A stretch of 43,464 nucleotides of DNA, taken from assembly GCA_018672145.1 (NCBI GenBank), contig JABHGH010000006.1, forward strand, positions 1 through 43,464, written 5' to 3'. This document shows positions 18,261-27,233 of this stretch, one piece after another. The DNA is from Flavobacteriaceae bacterium (GTDB taxonomy: Bacteria; Bacteroidota; Bacteroidia; Flavobacteriales; Flavobacteriaceae). The notes below the pieces were generated by a model, which did not search any database, was not told the DNA's origin, and saw only the letters and a program-made list of their open reading frames with translations. The position numbers were made by a program, and so were the translations under genes. The number at the start of each line of letters is the position of its first letter. Within the stretch, counting starts at the first letter, position 1.

Positions 18261-21125
18261 ATGAATTTCCGAACCCTAATTCTTTTACTTTTAATAGCGA
18301 ATTTGCTTTCAGCTCAATCGAAAACTAGCTGGGTTGATAGCATATATAACTCTCTATCTATTGAGCAGAAAATAGGTCAACTATTTATGCCAATGGTTTT
18401 TTCGGAGGGCGATGTCGCCCATTATCAACAAGCAATAGATGATATTGAGAAACGATATGTTGGAGGAATTATTTTTTCAAGGGGAACGATTGATGAACAT
18501 GTCCGGTTAACTAATTTGTTTCAGAAAAAAAGCAAAATCCCTTTGCTTATGGCTATGGATGCAGAGTGGGGGATGGCGATGCGTCTTAGTGACGTTGAAC
18601 CATTTCCTTTTCAAATGACATTGGGAGCTATTCAGAATGATAGTTTGCTTTATAAAATGGGTCAATCGATGGCGAAACGTCAAAGACGATTGGGTGTGCA
18701 TTTAAACTTTGCGCCTGTTGTTGATCTGAATACCAATCCAAAAAACCCAATTATTGGGTTGCGCTCTTTTGGCTCAAATCCAGATATCGTTGCCAATAAA
18801 GCTCTATCCTTAGCTAAAGGCATGGAGCATGCCGGGTTGCTCACTAGCATAAAACATTTTCCAGGTCATGGAGATACTTCTAAGGATTCTCACCTCACAC
18901 TACCAAAAATCAACCATAATATTTCTCGTTTACATCAAGTGGAGCTTCAGCCATTCAAAAAACTAATTAAAGCAGATGTTTCGTCTGTAATGATTGCACA
19001 TTTGGAAGTTCCTGCTCTTGAGAAAAAGAAAGGTTTACCCTCATCTCTATCCTCATCCATCGTTACCGATTTTTTGAAAAACAAACTTGGATTTTCTGCA
19101 TTGGTTGTCACTGATGCCCTCAACATGAAAGGGGTGTCGGATTATGACAGCAAACAAACGGCATCCTTGGGAGCTTTTTTAGCTGGCGCAGACCTTTTGC
19201 TCATCCCATCTGATCTATCTTTAGCTGTTACGGATATTAGAAAAGCCTATGATCAAGGAAAAATCTCTGAACTGCGTTTGTCGCATTCAGTTAAAAAAAT
19301 ACTTGCTCTTAAACACAAAGCTAATCTTCATTTAACCAAATTTGTTAATTCCGACTCATTGATTGAAGACATTCATCCTCCTTCATTTTCTGCACTAACA
19401 CATGAGTTGGCGAAAGCGTCCCTGACTGTGGTTCGAAACGAAAATCAAGTCCTTCCTATAAAAGATATCAGTCAATCCAAAATCGCATATGTTTCTATTG
19501 GGCAGGCCGATGGTGAGGAGTTCAACAATCGGCTATTGCATTACACAGACATTGATAAGTTGACCCTCACGGAGGCTATTACCAACCATAAGGCTTATAC
19601 ACATATTCTCGTCGGCTTGCACCAACCAGATAAAACGCCGTGGGAAAAACATACTCTTGATCAGCGAGTCGTTTCACAAATGACCGAGCTAGCAAAACAG
19701 GCAAATGTCATTTTGGTCAGTTTCGCAAACCCTTACAGTTTGTCAGCATTGCCACTTGAGAGTTGCAATGCAGTTATTTTAGCTTATCAAAATGCTTCTG
19801 TTTTTCAGTCTAAGGCCGCTCAATTGGTCTTTGGAGGAATTGGAGCCAATGGCAGACTTCCCGTTGATGTTTCATCATTTAAGCAAGGAGAAGGCATTGA
19901 CATTGCGCCCATAGGGCGACTTTCGTACGGACACCCAAAACAGGTTGATCTAGATGGTAAAGTTTTTAAAAAAATTGATCAAATGGCGCAACAAGCCATC
20001 ACGGACAGTGTGACGCCCGGGATGCAAATTCTTATCGCTAGAAAAGGCAAGGTTGTTTATCATAAACCATTTGGGTTTATGCGTTATGAAAAGAAAACAC
20101 CAATTCAATGGTTTCATAGATACGATTTAGCTTCATTGACTAAAATCTTGGCTTCTGTCCCATTGGCAATGGTTGAACATGAAAAAGATTCGCTTTTCCT
20201 TTCAACTCCTATCGCGAAACTTCTTCACGACTATGAGTATTCAAACAAATCAGAGATGAATTTCCGCGCCTTGTTTTCTCATCATGCTGGTATCCAGCCT
20301 TGGTTACCTTTTTATAAAAATACCTTGAATGACGAGACCAAACAGCCTTTAAAAAAACTTTACAAAAACAAGACAAAAAGAAGGCATAGACTTCAGGTTT
20401 CAACTAGGATGTTTTTACGTACAACTTATATGGATTCTATAAAGAACGAAATCATCAATAGTCCTTTGTTAGACTCGCTCTATTATAAATACAGCGATTT
20501 GCCTTATTATATATTTAAAGATTATGTTGAGCATCGATACCAAAAACGACTTGATAAATTGATCACATCTTTTCTCTATCTGCCAATCGGAGCAAATCAT
20601 ATGGGCTATCTTCCGCTTACTGATGTTTCTAAAGATCATATTGTGCCAAGCGAGATAGACACATATTTTCGCCATTCAGAAATACAAGGATACGTGCACG
20701 ATATGGGCGCGGCGATGCAAAATGGAGTTGGGGGTCATGCGGGCTTGTTTAGCAATGCGAATGACGTAGCCAAAGTTGCACAAATGTATTTACAAGATGG
20801 CACCTACGGAGAAGATAAATTTTTCGAACCTTCGACCATTGATTATTTTAACAAAAGATATTACGCAGACGAGAACAACCGACGTGGAATTGGCTTTGAC
20901 AAGCAACAATTTGAGGATCCAGGACCAACTTGTTTATGTGCTTCTGATGACAGTTTTGGTCACTCGGGTTTTACAGGAACTTTTGTTTGGGTAGACCCCT
21001 CTTATGATCTGGTATATGTATTTTTGTCAAACCGCACATATCCAACGATGGAAAACACAAAAATGGTTGACACCAATTTGCGATCTGAGATCCAACGAGT
21101 TATTTATAATGCATTAATCAAATAA
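18261..21125 (+). CDS. Glycoside hydrolase family 3 (NagZ-like) fused to a serine hydrolase (beta-lactamase fold)
   Basis: This exported two-enzyme protein has 954 residues from ATG 18261. The ORF-track start at 18180 overlaps the previous gene and precedes the real signal peptide, MNFRTLILLLLIANLLSAQ. Residues 25-380 are a GH3 beta-N-acetylhexosaminidase of NagZ kind, with KHFPGHGDTSKDSH (198-211, acid/base His-Asp) and the nucleophile Asp285 in VVTDALNMKG. Residues 565-950 are a penicillin-binding/class C beta-lactamase fold with SLTK (625-628), a YSD triad (744-746) and a late HSG in FGHSGFTG. It probably trims peptidoglycan or amino-sugar glycans in the periplasm. The hydrolase half may be an esterase rather than a lactamase. 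It is 3 bases from bshA. Confidence 0.92.
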   Translation: MNFRTLILLLLIANLLSAQSKTSWVDSIYNSLSIEQKIGQLFMPMVFSEGDVAHYQQAIDDIEKRYVGGIIFSRGTIDEHVRLTNLFQKKSKIPLLMAMDAEWGMAMRLSDVEPFPFQMTLGAIQNDSLLYKMGQSMAKRQRRLGVHLNFAPVVDLNTNPKNPIIGLRSFGSNPDIVANKALSLAKGMEHAGLLTSIKHFPGHGDTSKDSHLTLPKINHNISRLHQVELQPFKKLIKADVSSVMIAHLEVPALEKKKGLPSSLSSSIVTDFLKNKLGFSALVVTDALNMKGVSDYDSKQTASLGAFLAGADLLLIPSDLSLAVTDIRKAYDQGKISELRLSHSVKKILALKHKANLHLTKFVNSDSLIEDIHPPSFSALTHELAKASLTVVRNENQVLPIKDISQSKIAYVSIGQADGEEFNNRLLHYTDIDKLTLTEAITNHKAYTHILVGLHQPDKTPWEKHTLDQRVVSQMTELAKQANVILVSFANPYSLSALPLESCNAVILAYQNASVFQSKAAQLVFGGIGANGRLPVDVSSFKQGEGIDIAPIGRLSYGHPKQVDLDGKVFKKIDQMAQQAITDSVTPGMQILIARKGKVVYHKPFGFMRYEKKTPIQWFHRYDLASLTKILASVPLAMVEHEKDSLFLSTPIAKLLHDYEYSNKSEMNFRALFSHHAGIQPWLPFYKNTLNDETKQPLKKLYKNKTKRRHRLQVSTRMFLRTTYMDSIKNEIINSPLLDSLYYKYSDLPYYIFKDYVEHRYQKRLDKLITSFLYLPIGANHMGYLPLTDVSKDHIVPSEIDTYFRHSEIQGYVHDMGAAMQNGVGGHAGLFSNANDVAKVAQMYLQDGTYGEDKFFEPSTIDYFNKRYYADENNRRGIGFDKQQFEDPGPTCLCASDDSFGHSGFTGTFVWVDPSYDLVYVFLSNRTYPTMENTKMVDTNLRSEIQRVIYNALIK

Positions 21126-21128
21126 ACG

Positions 21129-22250
21129 ATGCGCATAGGAATTATATGTTATCCCACCTTTGGCGGGAGTGGTGTAGTAGCGACAGAGCTAGGGATTGAA
21201 CTTTCTAAGACTGGAAATACAGTTCATTTTCTGGCCTATAAAATGCCTGTTAGATTAGACATCTCATTGGAGAATATTCATTTTCATGAAGTTCATGTTC
21301 CCGATTATCCTTTGTTTCATTATCAACCTTATGAGTTAGCATTGTCTAGTGCTCTTGTTGATATGGTGAAGCTGCATAAAATTGATTTGTTGCATGTTCA
21401 TTACGCGATTCCCCATGCCTATGCAGCCTATATGGCAAAACAAATGCTAGCAGAATCCAATATTGATATTCCCATTGTTACAACCCTTCATGGTTCTGAC
21501 ATTACTCTTGTTGGAAGTCATCCTTTTTACAAGCCAGCAGTAACATTCAGTATTAATAATTCCGATCTTGTGTCTAGTGTTTCGGAAAGTTTAAAGGTAG
21601 ATACCTTGAATCTATTCAACATTCGAAAGGAGATTAAGGTTGTTCCAAATTTTATTGATATCAATAAATACGAGAAATTACAAACCACCTGTTCTCGCGA
21701 TAATTTGGCACAACCCACAGAACGGATTGTCTCACACGTCAGCAATTTTAGACCTGTTAAACGAGTGCACGACGTTATTGATGTGTTTGCGAAAATTCAA
21801 AAGAAAGTTAGCTCTCGACTTATCATGGTTGGGGATGGTCCTGACAGAAAAAGTGCCGAACAAATGGCTAAGGATTTAGGAATAGGTGATCTTGTTGATT
21901 TTGTTGGCAAGTCAAATGATGTTTATCGCATATTATGTTCTTCGGATTTATTTTTATTGCCATCACAAAAAGAAAGCTTTGGTCTTGCAGCGCTGGAAGC
22001 TATGGCAGCTAAAACACCTGTGATTGCCTCCAGTCAAGGAGGTCTCCCAGAAGTTGTGGTACATCATTCATCTGGGTTTCTTGTTCCTGTTGGAGAAACG
22101 GATAAAATGGCGTCTTATGCGATAGAGTTATTGTCAAATGATGACAAACTACATCAATTTAAAGTGGCTGCTTTTACTCGTGCAAAAGAATTTGACATCA
22201 AAAAAATTGTCCCTAAGTATATAGAACTTTATAAACAAGCTTTCGACTAA
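21129..22250 (+). CDS. bshA: N-acetyl-alpha-D-glucosaminyl L-malate synthase BshA
   Basis: BshA joins UDP-GlcNAc to L-malate, the first step of bacillithiol synthesis. The 373-residue GT4 glycosyltransferase begins MRIGIICYPTFGGSGVVATE, the BshA signature. It has HYAIPHAYAAYMAKQ and TTLHGSDITLVG in the N-terminal domain, and LPSQKESFGLAALEAMA with the nucleotide-sugar-binding glutamates in the C-terminal domain. It ends the long plus-strand run, 3 bases after the GH3 fusion. No bshB or bshC lies nearby. Its TAA overlaps the TAG of the convergent DUF1338 gene. Confidence 0.96.
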   Translation: MRIGIICYPTFGGSGVVATELGIELSKTGNTVHFLAYKMPVRLDISLENIHFHEVHVPDYPLFHYQPYELALSSALVDMVKLHKIDLLHVHYAIPHAYAAYMAKQMLAESNIDIPIVTTLHGSDITLVGSHPFYKPAVTFSINNSDLVSSVSESLKVDTLNLFNIRKEIKVVPNFIDINKYEKLQTTCSRDNLAQPTERIVSHVSNFRPVKRVHDVIDVFAKIQKKVSSRLIMVGDGPDRKSAEQMAKDLGIGDLVDFVGKSNDVYRILCSSDLFLLPSQKESFGLAALEAMAAKTPVIASSQGGLPEVVVHHSSGFLVPVGETDKMASYAIELLSNDDKLHQFKVAAFTRAKEFDIKKIVPKYIELYKQAFD

Positions 22251-23164
22251 TTACTCTCGTTTTTGCCAAGTTGTTCGTTAAAGGTGCTTTCAAAAATTTT
22301 GTCAGCATTATTTACCTCAAAACCATCTCTTCGATGAGAGTTTGATAGTTTTTCAACTGGCAAATCAGAAAACTCAGGCAAAACTAAGCGCTCAGCAAAT
22401 TCCACATAACTACCTGCAATTTCATGAGTGTTTTCATGAGCAAACTTGCCCTCAAGAGTTTGGGCAACTGTGCTGCTTTGGCGTAAAAGCCTATCTCGGC
22501 TGACCTTGATTTCTCCTCCAGAATCGTTGAGTTTAATCCCCAATGATTTTACAAATTTGTTGAAGCTCTCCAGTTTGTTATATGGGTTTGGGAGTTCATG
22601 TACACTAATCGTGTAATGATTGAGGTAGTATCGATTGTACAACACCCATGCGCCATATTCAGATTCTAGAAGTACCTTTTTGTAATCCTCCAAAGTAGGT
22701 ACAGACCAAAGAGGACGATGTAAAAATGAAACAACATCTTCAGCGCTGTCCAAATCAATTTCATTGACAGGGTCACAAAGAACATTATCACTATAGCTAT
22801 GGATGATTTTTTGTGACTGTTCCGATAGACTTTCCACTCTTAGCTCGCTAATAAAAACACGAGGGTAATTCTCACTAGGAGGCTTATACCAATAGGCATC
22901 AATTTTCTTTTGCGGAAAAAAGTAGTGATCTTTTTTGGTGTATCCGTGATGAAGAAAAATGTGTTCGAAAGAGGCAATACCCAGATTTGGAACGCCGAGA
23001 GTTCTAAAGGCAATATGATCGTTAATAATGTCCTCTTGACGATCAATTAACCCTAGCTCTTTTATGCCCATTGTAATTTTTTTTACATCAGGAACCCGTT
23101 GGGAGTATGGGCGAAATAACCCATTTAGGATTAGGTCTAAGGGGTTGGATGAAGAGAAATTCAT
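22247..23164 (-). CDS. DUF1338 / 2-oxoadipate dioxygenase-decarboxylase (HglS-like)
   Basis: HglS-type DUF1338 enzymes are Fe(II) oxygenases that turn 2-oxoadipate into 2-hydroxyglutarate in lysine breakdown. This 305-residue version is shorter than the Pseudomonas enzyme but keeps the candidate metal triad: His50 in NDHIAFRT, His183 in LNHYTISVHEL and Glu255 in YVEFAERL. A conserved Arg (VFISELRVE) could bind the substrate carboxylate. It overlaps the upstream dehydrogenase gene by four bases (ATGA coupling), so the two are made together. No 2-aminoadipate aminotransferase is adjacent. The family is clear; the exact substrate is inferred from the neighbour. Confidence 0.88.
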   Translation of the reverse strand: MNFSSSNPLDLILNGLFRPYSQRVPDVKKITMGIKELGLIDRQEDIINDHIAFRTLGVPNLGIASFEHIFLHHGYTKKDHYFFPQKKIDAYWYKPPSENYPRVFISELRVESLSEQSQKIIHSYSDNVLCDPVNEIDLDSAEDVVSFLHRPLWSVPTLEDYKKVLLESEYGAWVLYNRYYLNHYTISVHELPNPYNKLESFNKFVKSLGIKLNDSGGEIKVSRDRLLRQSSTVAQTLEGKFAHENTHEIAGSYVEFAERLVLPEFSDLPVEKLSNSHRRDGFEVNNADKIFESTFNEQLGKNESN

Positions 23165-24234
23165 AAGGTTGTTTTGGGCTTTAGTAATGATCCATTTTTT
23201 GTTTCAAAAAAGTCTTTCAACTGAATTTCTTCTTGTTTGATAAATCCTTTTTGCGGCAATTTTTTTGATGCCACTAGCTCAACGACTGCGGCTAGTGATG
23301 CGGCTGTTGTCCATGAAATTGCACGCCACATTTCACCTTCTATTTTTTTAGGTAAGTAGGTTTCAAAAAATTCTTTTCGCTGCATTTCCCCATTGATCTT
23401 TCCTTCTACCACAGCATAGACATGAACAAGGTCTTCATCGACAGGTGGTTTTGCGTTTGTTAGGATTTGTTCGAGTTGATTTAAATCGTTTTTCATCACC
23501 ATTTCATACATCAAAAAGCGCATGAGTTTACCGTGTCCTGGATAGCGAATGGTTTTGTAATTTAAAGTGTCTACTTTTCCGTCATAGGTAGTACACATCG
23601 TTCCTAATCCTCCAGATGTTGTAAATGCTTCATATTCTTGCCCTTGGATATTCATGTATTCAAAGCCTTCTAGCGAAGGAACTGTTTTTCGTTGTCCGTT
23701 GTGAATTGCTTCGGCATCTGTAAGATACTCATTGATCACGCCAGTTGGTGACCAAGTAAAGGAGTAAGCGAGTTGGCCATTTGGATAACGCGGCAATGCG
23801 CCTACCCGAAGTTCAATGTCTCGTAGCTCATCGAACTGAGTCGCTAAGTCACCCCCAAGGATTCCAATATAACCGGGTGCTAATCCGCATTGTGGTGCTA
23901 ATACAGAAACAGCATTGTCTGCCAAAGACTCAATGTGGCGCATCGTGCTGACGTCTTCTGTCAGGTCAAAATAATGCACCCCTTTTCGTTGTGCTATTTC
24001 AGCCACGTGCTTGTTTAGAAAATAGGGCAGGGCAGAAACAACTGCATCTGCTCCGTCAAGTGCTTTTTGAATGTTATCAACGTCTCCGATGTCCATGGTT
24101 TCAATGCTGAACGGTAAGTCTATTTCATAATGGGGTTTTCTGATATCAAACCCTGTGACCTCAAATTGTTTGCCGAGTAACACACCCACCAAGGAACCTA
24201 CTTTTCCAAGACCTAAAACACTTATTTTGTTCAT
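23161..24234 (-). CDS. Saccharopine dehydrogenase-like NAD(P)-dependent oxidoreductase
   Basis: This 357-residue enzyme starts with a Rossmann motif, VLGLGKVGSLVG, then an acidic beta-strand-2 end (GFDIRK). It has the saccharopine dehydrogenase-type core (SVLAPQCGLAPGYIGILG) and a C-terminal domain with TTSGGLGTMCTTYDG and RYPGHGKLMRFL. The family covers saccharopine dehydrogenase and lysine 6-dehydrogenase. Its translationally coupled partner is a 2-oxoadipate dioxygenase-like protein, so a step of lysine to 2-aminoadipate conversion is the likely job. It heads the unit. Upstream on the minus strand, a TTG lies 23 bases from TAACTTTA, a near -33/-7 pair. Confidence 0.9.
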   Translation of the reverse strand: MNKISVLGLGKVGSLVGVLLGKQFEVTGFDIRKPHYEIDLPFSIETMDIGDVDNIQKALDGADAVVSALPYFLNKHVAEIAQRKGVHYFDLTEDVSTMRHIESLADNAVSVLAPQCGLAPGYIGILGGDLATQFDELRDIELRVGALPRYPNGQLAYSFTWSPTGVINEYLTDAEAIHNGQRKTVPSLEGFEYMNIQGQEYEAFTTSGGLGTMCTTYDGKVDTLNYKTIRYPGHGKLMRFLMYEMVMKNDLNQLEQILTNAKPPVDEDLVHVYAVVEGKINGEMQRKEFFETYLPKKIEGEMWRAISWTTAASLAAVVELVASKKLPQKGFIKQEEIQLKDFFETKNGSLLKPKTTL

Positions 24235-24254
24235 AATATAACATATTTAGTATG

Positions 24255-24262
24255 TAAAGTTA
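24255..24262 (-). promoter_or_regulatory. Possible -7 box of the saccharopine dehydrogenase-like gene (TAACTTTA)
   Basis: It matches TAnnTTTG except for the last base, on the minus strand, 20 bases before the ATG at 24234. A TTG is 23 bases upstream (24286-24288). It lies in a poly-A/T-rich 155-base divergent gap that otherwise holds no gene. Confidence 0.3.
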
Positions 24263-24377
24263 CAAAAAAAACAAAATGAAATTCACAAAAAACAATAATT
24301 TTCTTGCTGTTTACTGAACTTTACCTTTTGATTTTATTACCATCACAGTTCTAATTATTCAGTTTTGAAAAAATGAT

Positions 24378-24385
24378 TAACTTTG
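24378..24385 (+). promoter_or_regulatory. Candidate -7 box of the TonB receptor gene (TAACTTTG)
   Basis: This exact TAnnTTTG ends only 4 bases before the ATG at 24390. A transcript starting at the usual distance would begin at or next to the start codon, giving a leaderless mRNA. No in-frame ATG follows early enough to serve as an alternative start that keeps the signal peptide. Confidence 0.45.
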
Positions 24386-24389
24386 AATA

Positions 24390-26594
24390 ATGATACTGGT
24401 TAGACTTCTCCCATTTCTTGTTTTTTTTGGCATTCTTCAGGCTCAAAATACTCTCTCTGGTTATGTCTTTGCTGATGATGTAAAAAATCAATTGCCAGGG
24501 GCAAATGTTTACTGGGTCAATACGCAGCTAGGCACCGTAACCAATATTGATGGATATTTCTCTTTAGATAAGCATCCAAAATCCAATCAATTGGTCATCT
24601 CGTATGTAGGGTTTATATCAGATACAATTACCATCTCTTCCAATAAAATGATCACACATGTTTTGCGAAGTAATGAAAATGCAAATCTAGATGAGGTCGT
24701 TGTTTCCCAACGAAAAAAATCAAGTCAGCTGTCATTTCTATCGACTAGAAATGTGTTGAATGTGAGTAGTGAAGAGTTGCTTAAAGCTGCATGTTGTAAT
24801 CTTTCCGAAAGCTTTGAAACCAATCCTGCCATCGATGTGAATTTTGATAATGCACTCACTGGTGTAAAGCAGGTGCAAATGATGGGATTGCCAAGTCCTT
24901 ATTTGTTATTTACTGAGGAAAACATACCCTTTGTTCGGGGTGCTTCTCAGGTCTATGGCTTGAGCTTTACCCCCGGCACATGGATTGAGAGTTTGCAAAT
25001 CACGAAAGGAGCAGGGAGTGTTGTGAATGGCTATGAAAGCATGACAGGCCAGATCAACGCCGAACTCAAAAAACCGTTGTCTAGCGAAACCTTATTTGTA
25101 AATCTATTTCGCTCACTAGAAGGTCGAAATGAAGTTAATTTTCACACCAAAAAAACGTTTAATAAAAAGCTTAGCTCGAATCTATTTGTTCATTACAACG
25201 AACGTTCTGAGCGTCACGACGCCAATAAAGACGGATTTCTTGATATGCCATTGTCCGAGCAAATAAACCTCCTAAATCGTTGGCAATATATCGATGCCGA
25301 AAAGGGCTGGGTTTCTTTTGTAAACGTCCGTTTTTTGCAAGACGAGAAGCTTCTTGGTCAGTTGGACTTTAATCCAAAAATGGACAATAAAAATTCGCAA
25401 GTATGGGGCAGTGAAATCAAGACAAAACGATATGAGTCTACGCTAAAATTGGGATATGTTTTTCCAGCCTTGCCATACCAAAGCTTTGGGGCTCAATTTG
25501 CATACAGTGATCACAATCAAGAATCGTATTTTGGAAACCGTTCTTATGATATTTATCACAAAAGCACGTATGCCAATCTTTTATTCAACTCTATTTTTAG
25601 CAATACCAAACACAAATATAAAGTTGGTATTAACCTAGCTTCCGACCAATATGATGAAACCATTGAAGTCAATCAAGTTGAACGAACAGACCGTTCTGTC
25701 GGTACTTTTTTTGAATACAGCTATGATAGCTTGGAAAAACTATCAATGGTTTTAGGAGTTCGATTTGATCACCATAATCATATTGGGAGCTTTGTGACAC
25801 CTCGCGCTCATTTTCGATATGCTTTTTCAGATGAATCCAGTCTTCGTTTTTCGATGGGGAGTGGCAGAAGAGTAGCCGCAGTATTTGCGGAAAACCAAAA
25901 ACTGTTTGCTTCGAGCAGAACAATTCAAACCCCTAACATTCAATATCAGCATTTTGGATTACGCCCAGAGTATGCTTGGAACTACGGCTTGAGTTTTTTA
26001 AAAGGCTTTCAAATAGGCACAACCCCTGTAAACCTTAATGCAGATTTATTTCGAACAGAATTCGTAAATCAGGTTGTTGTTGATTGGGAAACACAAGGAC
26101 AGGTGTCTTTCTACAATTTAGATGGTGATAGTTTTGCAAACAGTTTTCAATTGGGTTTGAATGCGCGTTTGTTCCGTTTTATTGACGCTCGATTTGCATA
26201 CAAATGGTATGATGTACAGGTTGATTACAGCCATGGCCTTTTGCAAAAGCCAATGCAGCCAAAACAACGATTTTTTACAAACTGGGGTTATGCTGGCACG
26301 AAATGGAGAGCTGATATCACATATCAATTTACAGGAAAACAACGAATCCCACCTTCATCTTCCAATCCAAATGGCTTGGAAAGCGATACCTTCGGGTTGC
26401 TGAACGCTCAGATCACTTACCTCCCTTTGGTAAATTTCGAACTGTATGTAGGAACTGAAAACGCTAACAATTATCAACAGTCAAATCCTATTCAATCTGC
26501 TAACAATCCTTTTTCCCCTACATTTGACACGAGTTTAGTTTATGCACCAGTATTTGGACGAATGGTCTATGCTGGGTTGCGTTACACCCTTTAA
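24390..26594 (+). CDS. TonB-dependent outer-membrane receptor, heavy-metal type
   Basis: This 734-residue energised outer-membrane transporter has a signal peptide ending ILQAQ, then a carboxypeptidase-D-like domain (about 20-95: LSGYVFADD to YVGFISDTITI). The plug domain (about 105-230) has CCNLSESFETNPAIDV and GYESMTGQINAELKKP, and a 22-strand-type barrel ends in an aromatic-terminated strand (YAGLRYTL). An EF-hand-like loop, DANKDGFLDMP, lies near residue 275. The gene directly downstream encodes an HMA-domain protein, and this pairing points to copper or a related metal as cargo. A double Cys at the plug entry (about residue 131) could bind metal. The substrate is inferred. Confidence 0.92.
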   Translation: MILVRLLPFLVFFGILQAQNTLSGYVFADDVKNQLPGANVYWVNTQLGTVTNIDGYFSLDKHPKSNQLVISYVGFISDTITISSNKMITHVLRSNENANLDEVVVSQRKKSSQLSFLSTRNVLNVSSEELLKAACCNLSESFETNPAIDVNFDNALTGVKQVQMMGLPSPYLLFTEENIPFVRGASQVYGLSFTPGTWIESLQITKGAGSVVNGYESMTGQINAELKKPLSSETLFVNLFRSLEGRNEVNFHTKKTFNKKLSSNLFVHYNERSERHDANKDGFLDMPLSEQINLLNRWQYIDAEKGWVSFVNVRFLQDEKLLGQLDFNPKMDNKNSQVWGSEIKTKRYESTLKLGYVFPALPYQSFGAQFAYSDHNQESYFGNRSYDIYHKSTYANLLFNSIFSNTKHKYKVGINLASDQYDETIEVNQVERTDRSVGTFFEYSYDSLEKLSMVLGVRFDHHNHIGSFVTPRAHFRYAFSDESSLRFSMGSGRRVAAVFAENQKLFASSRTIQTPNIQYQHFGLRPEYAWNYGLSFLKGFQIGTTPVNLNADLFRTEFVNQVVVDWETQGQVSFYNLDGDSFANSFQLGLNARLFRFIDARFAYKWYDVQVDYSHGLLQKPMQPKQRFFTNWGYAGTKWRADITYQFTGKQRIPPSSSNPNGLESDTFGLLNAQITYLPLVNFELYVGTENANNYQQSNPIQSANNPFSPTFDTSLVYAPVFGRMVYAGLRYTL

Positions 26595-26602
26595 ATCACC
26601 TG

Positions 26603-26980
26603 ATGATGAAATCAATTATTTGTATTCTTTTGTTTTGCCTCTCTTATACAGTGATAGCGCAAGACAAACCCACCAAAAATGACAAAGCAACCGTTGAGGT
26701 TTTGGGCAATTGCAAGATGTGTAAAGAGCGAATTGAAAAAGCTGCACTTTCTGTTAAAGGTGTAAAATATGCATCATGGGATATTCCTTCAGGAAACTTG
26801 AGTTTTATCTACAATGGTTTAAAAACAAATGTGGATTCTGTCGAAATACAAATATCTGCCGTTGGACATGACACGAAAAACTACACAGCAAAATCCAGTA
26901 TATATAACGAATTACCTGGTTGTTGTCAGTATGTGCGTAGAGGGAAAGTGGCAGCGCCAGGGCAAGCGACAAAGCACTAG
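26603..26980 (+). CDS. Secreted heavy-metal-associated (HMA) domain protein
   Basis: This 125-residue exported protein has a signal peptide ending YTVIAQ. A ferredoxin-fold HMA domain (about 28-95) carries the CxxC metal site GNCKMCKERIE (Cys37 and Cys40). A short tail adds a second vicinal cysteine pair, LPGCCQYVRR. HMA domains hand over soft metals such as Cu(I). It begins 8 bases after the TonB receptor stop, so the two form an uptake pair, with this protein probably accepting metal in the periplasm. Two adjacent ATG codons (26603 and 26606) could start it. The gene stops 3 bases before the convergent lipoprotein gene. Confidence 0.9.
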   Translation: MMKSIICILLFCLSYTVIAQDKPTKNDKATVEVLGNCKMCKERIEKAALSVKGVKYASWDIPSGNLSFIYNGLKTNVDSVEIQISAVGHDTKNYTAKSSIYNELPGCCQYVRRGKVAAPGQATKH

Positions 26981-26983
26981 CTA

Positions 26984-27232
26984 CTAATCAGCGCAATAGT
27001 CATCACCCTTTTCATAGTTAGAAAAGGTTTTTTCATCAACTTCAAGGTCACCGATTAGCCCCCCATCTTTATCTTGATCATTGTTTGAAGTGGTGTTTTT
27101 TTCGAAATCGATAACAAAAAGATACCGATTTGGCTCAGTGATTTTGTTTATGATTTTTCCACAATTATCGGGCTCATTACATCTTGTAAGACAAATTGTT
27201 ACAATTAAAAGTAAAAAGAGATAATTTTTCAT
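26984..27232 (-). CDS. Small probable lipoprotein with an acidic Ca-binding-like loop
   Basis: This is a short exported protein of 82 residues from ATG 27232. The ORF-track start at 27250 lies inside the upstream gene and only adds six residues before the hydrophobic segment. MKNYLFLLLIVTICLTRC resembles a lipoprotein signal, though Arg before the Cys is unusual for a lipobox. The mature part has two further cysteines and an acidic DQDKDGGLIGD stretch reminiscent of a DxDxDG calcium loop. The start codon is one base after the stop of the barrel-protein gene, so the two are tightly coupled. I do not recognise the family. Confidence 0.6.
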   Translation of the reverse strand: MKNYLFLLLIVTICLTRCNEPDNCGKIINKITEPNRYLFVIDFEKNTTSNNDQDKDGGLIGDLEVDEKTFSNYEKGDDYCAD

Positions 27233-27233
27233 T

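Noticed and set aside
24263-24300. A-rich run between the dehydrogenase and TonB receptor genes considered as a terminator or curved-DNA element
   Set aside because: No GC stem precedes it, and both flanking genes point away from it, so a terminator makes no sense there.
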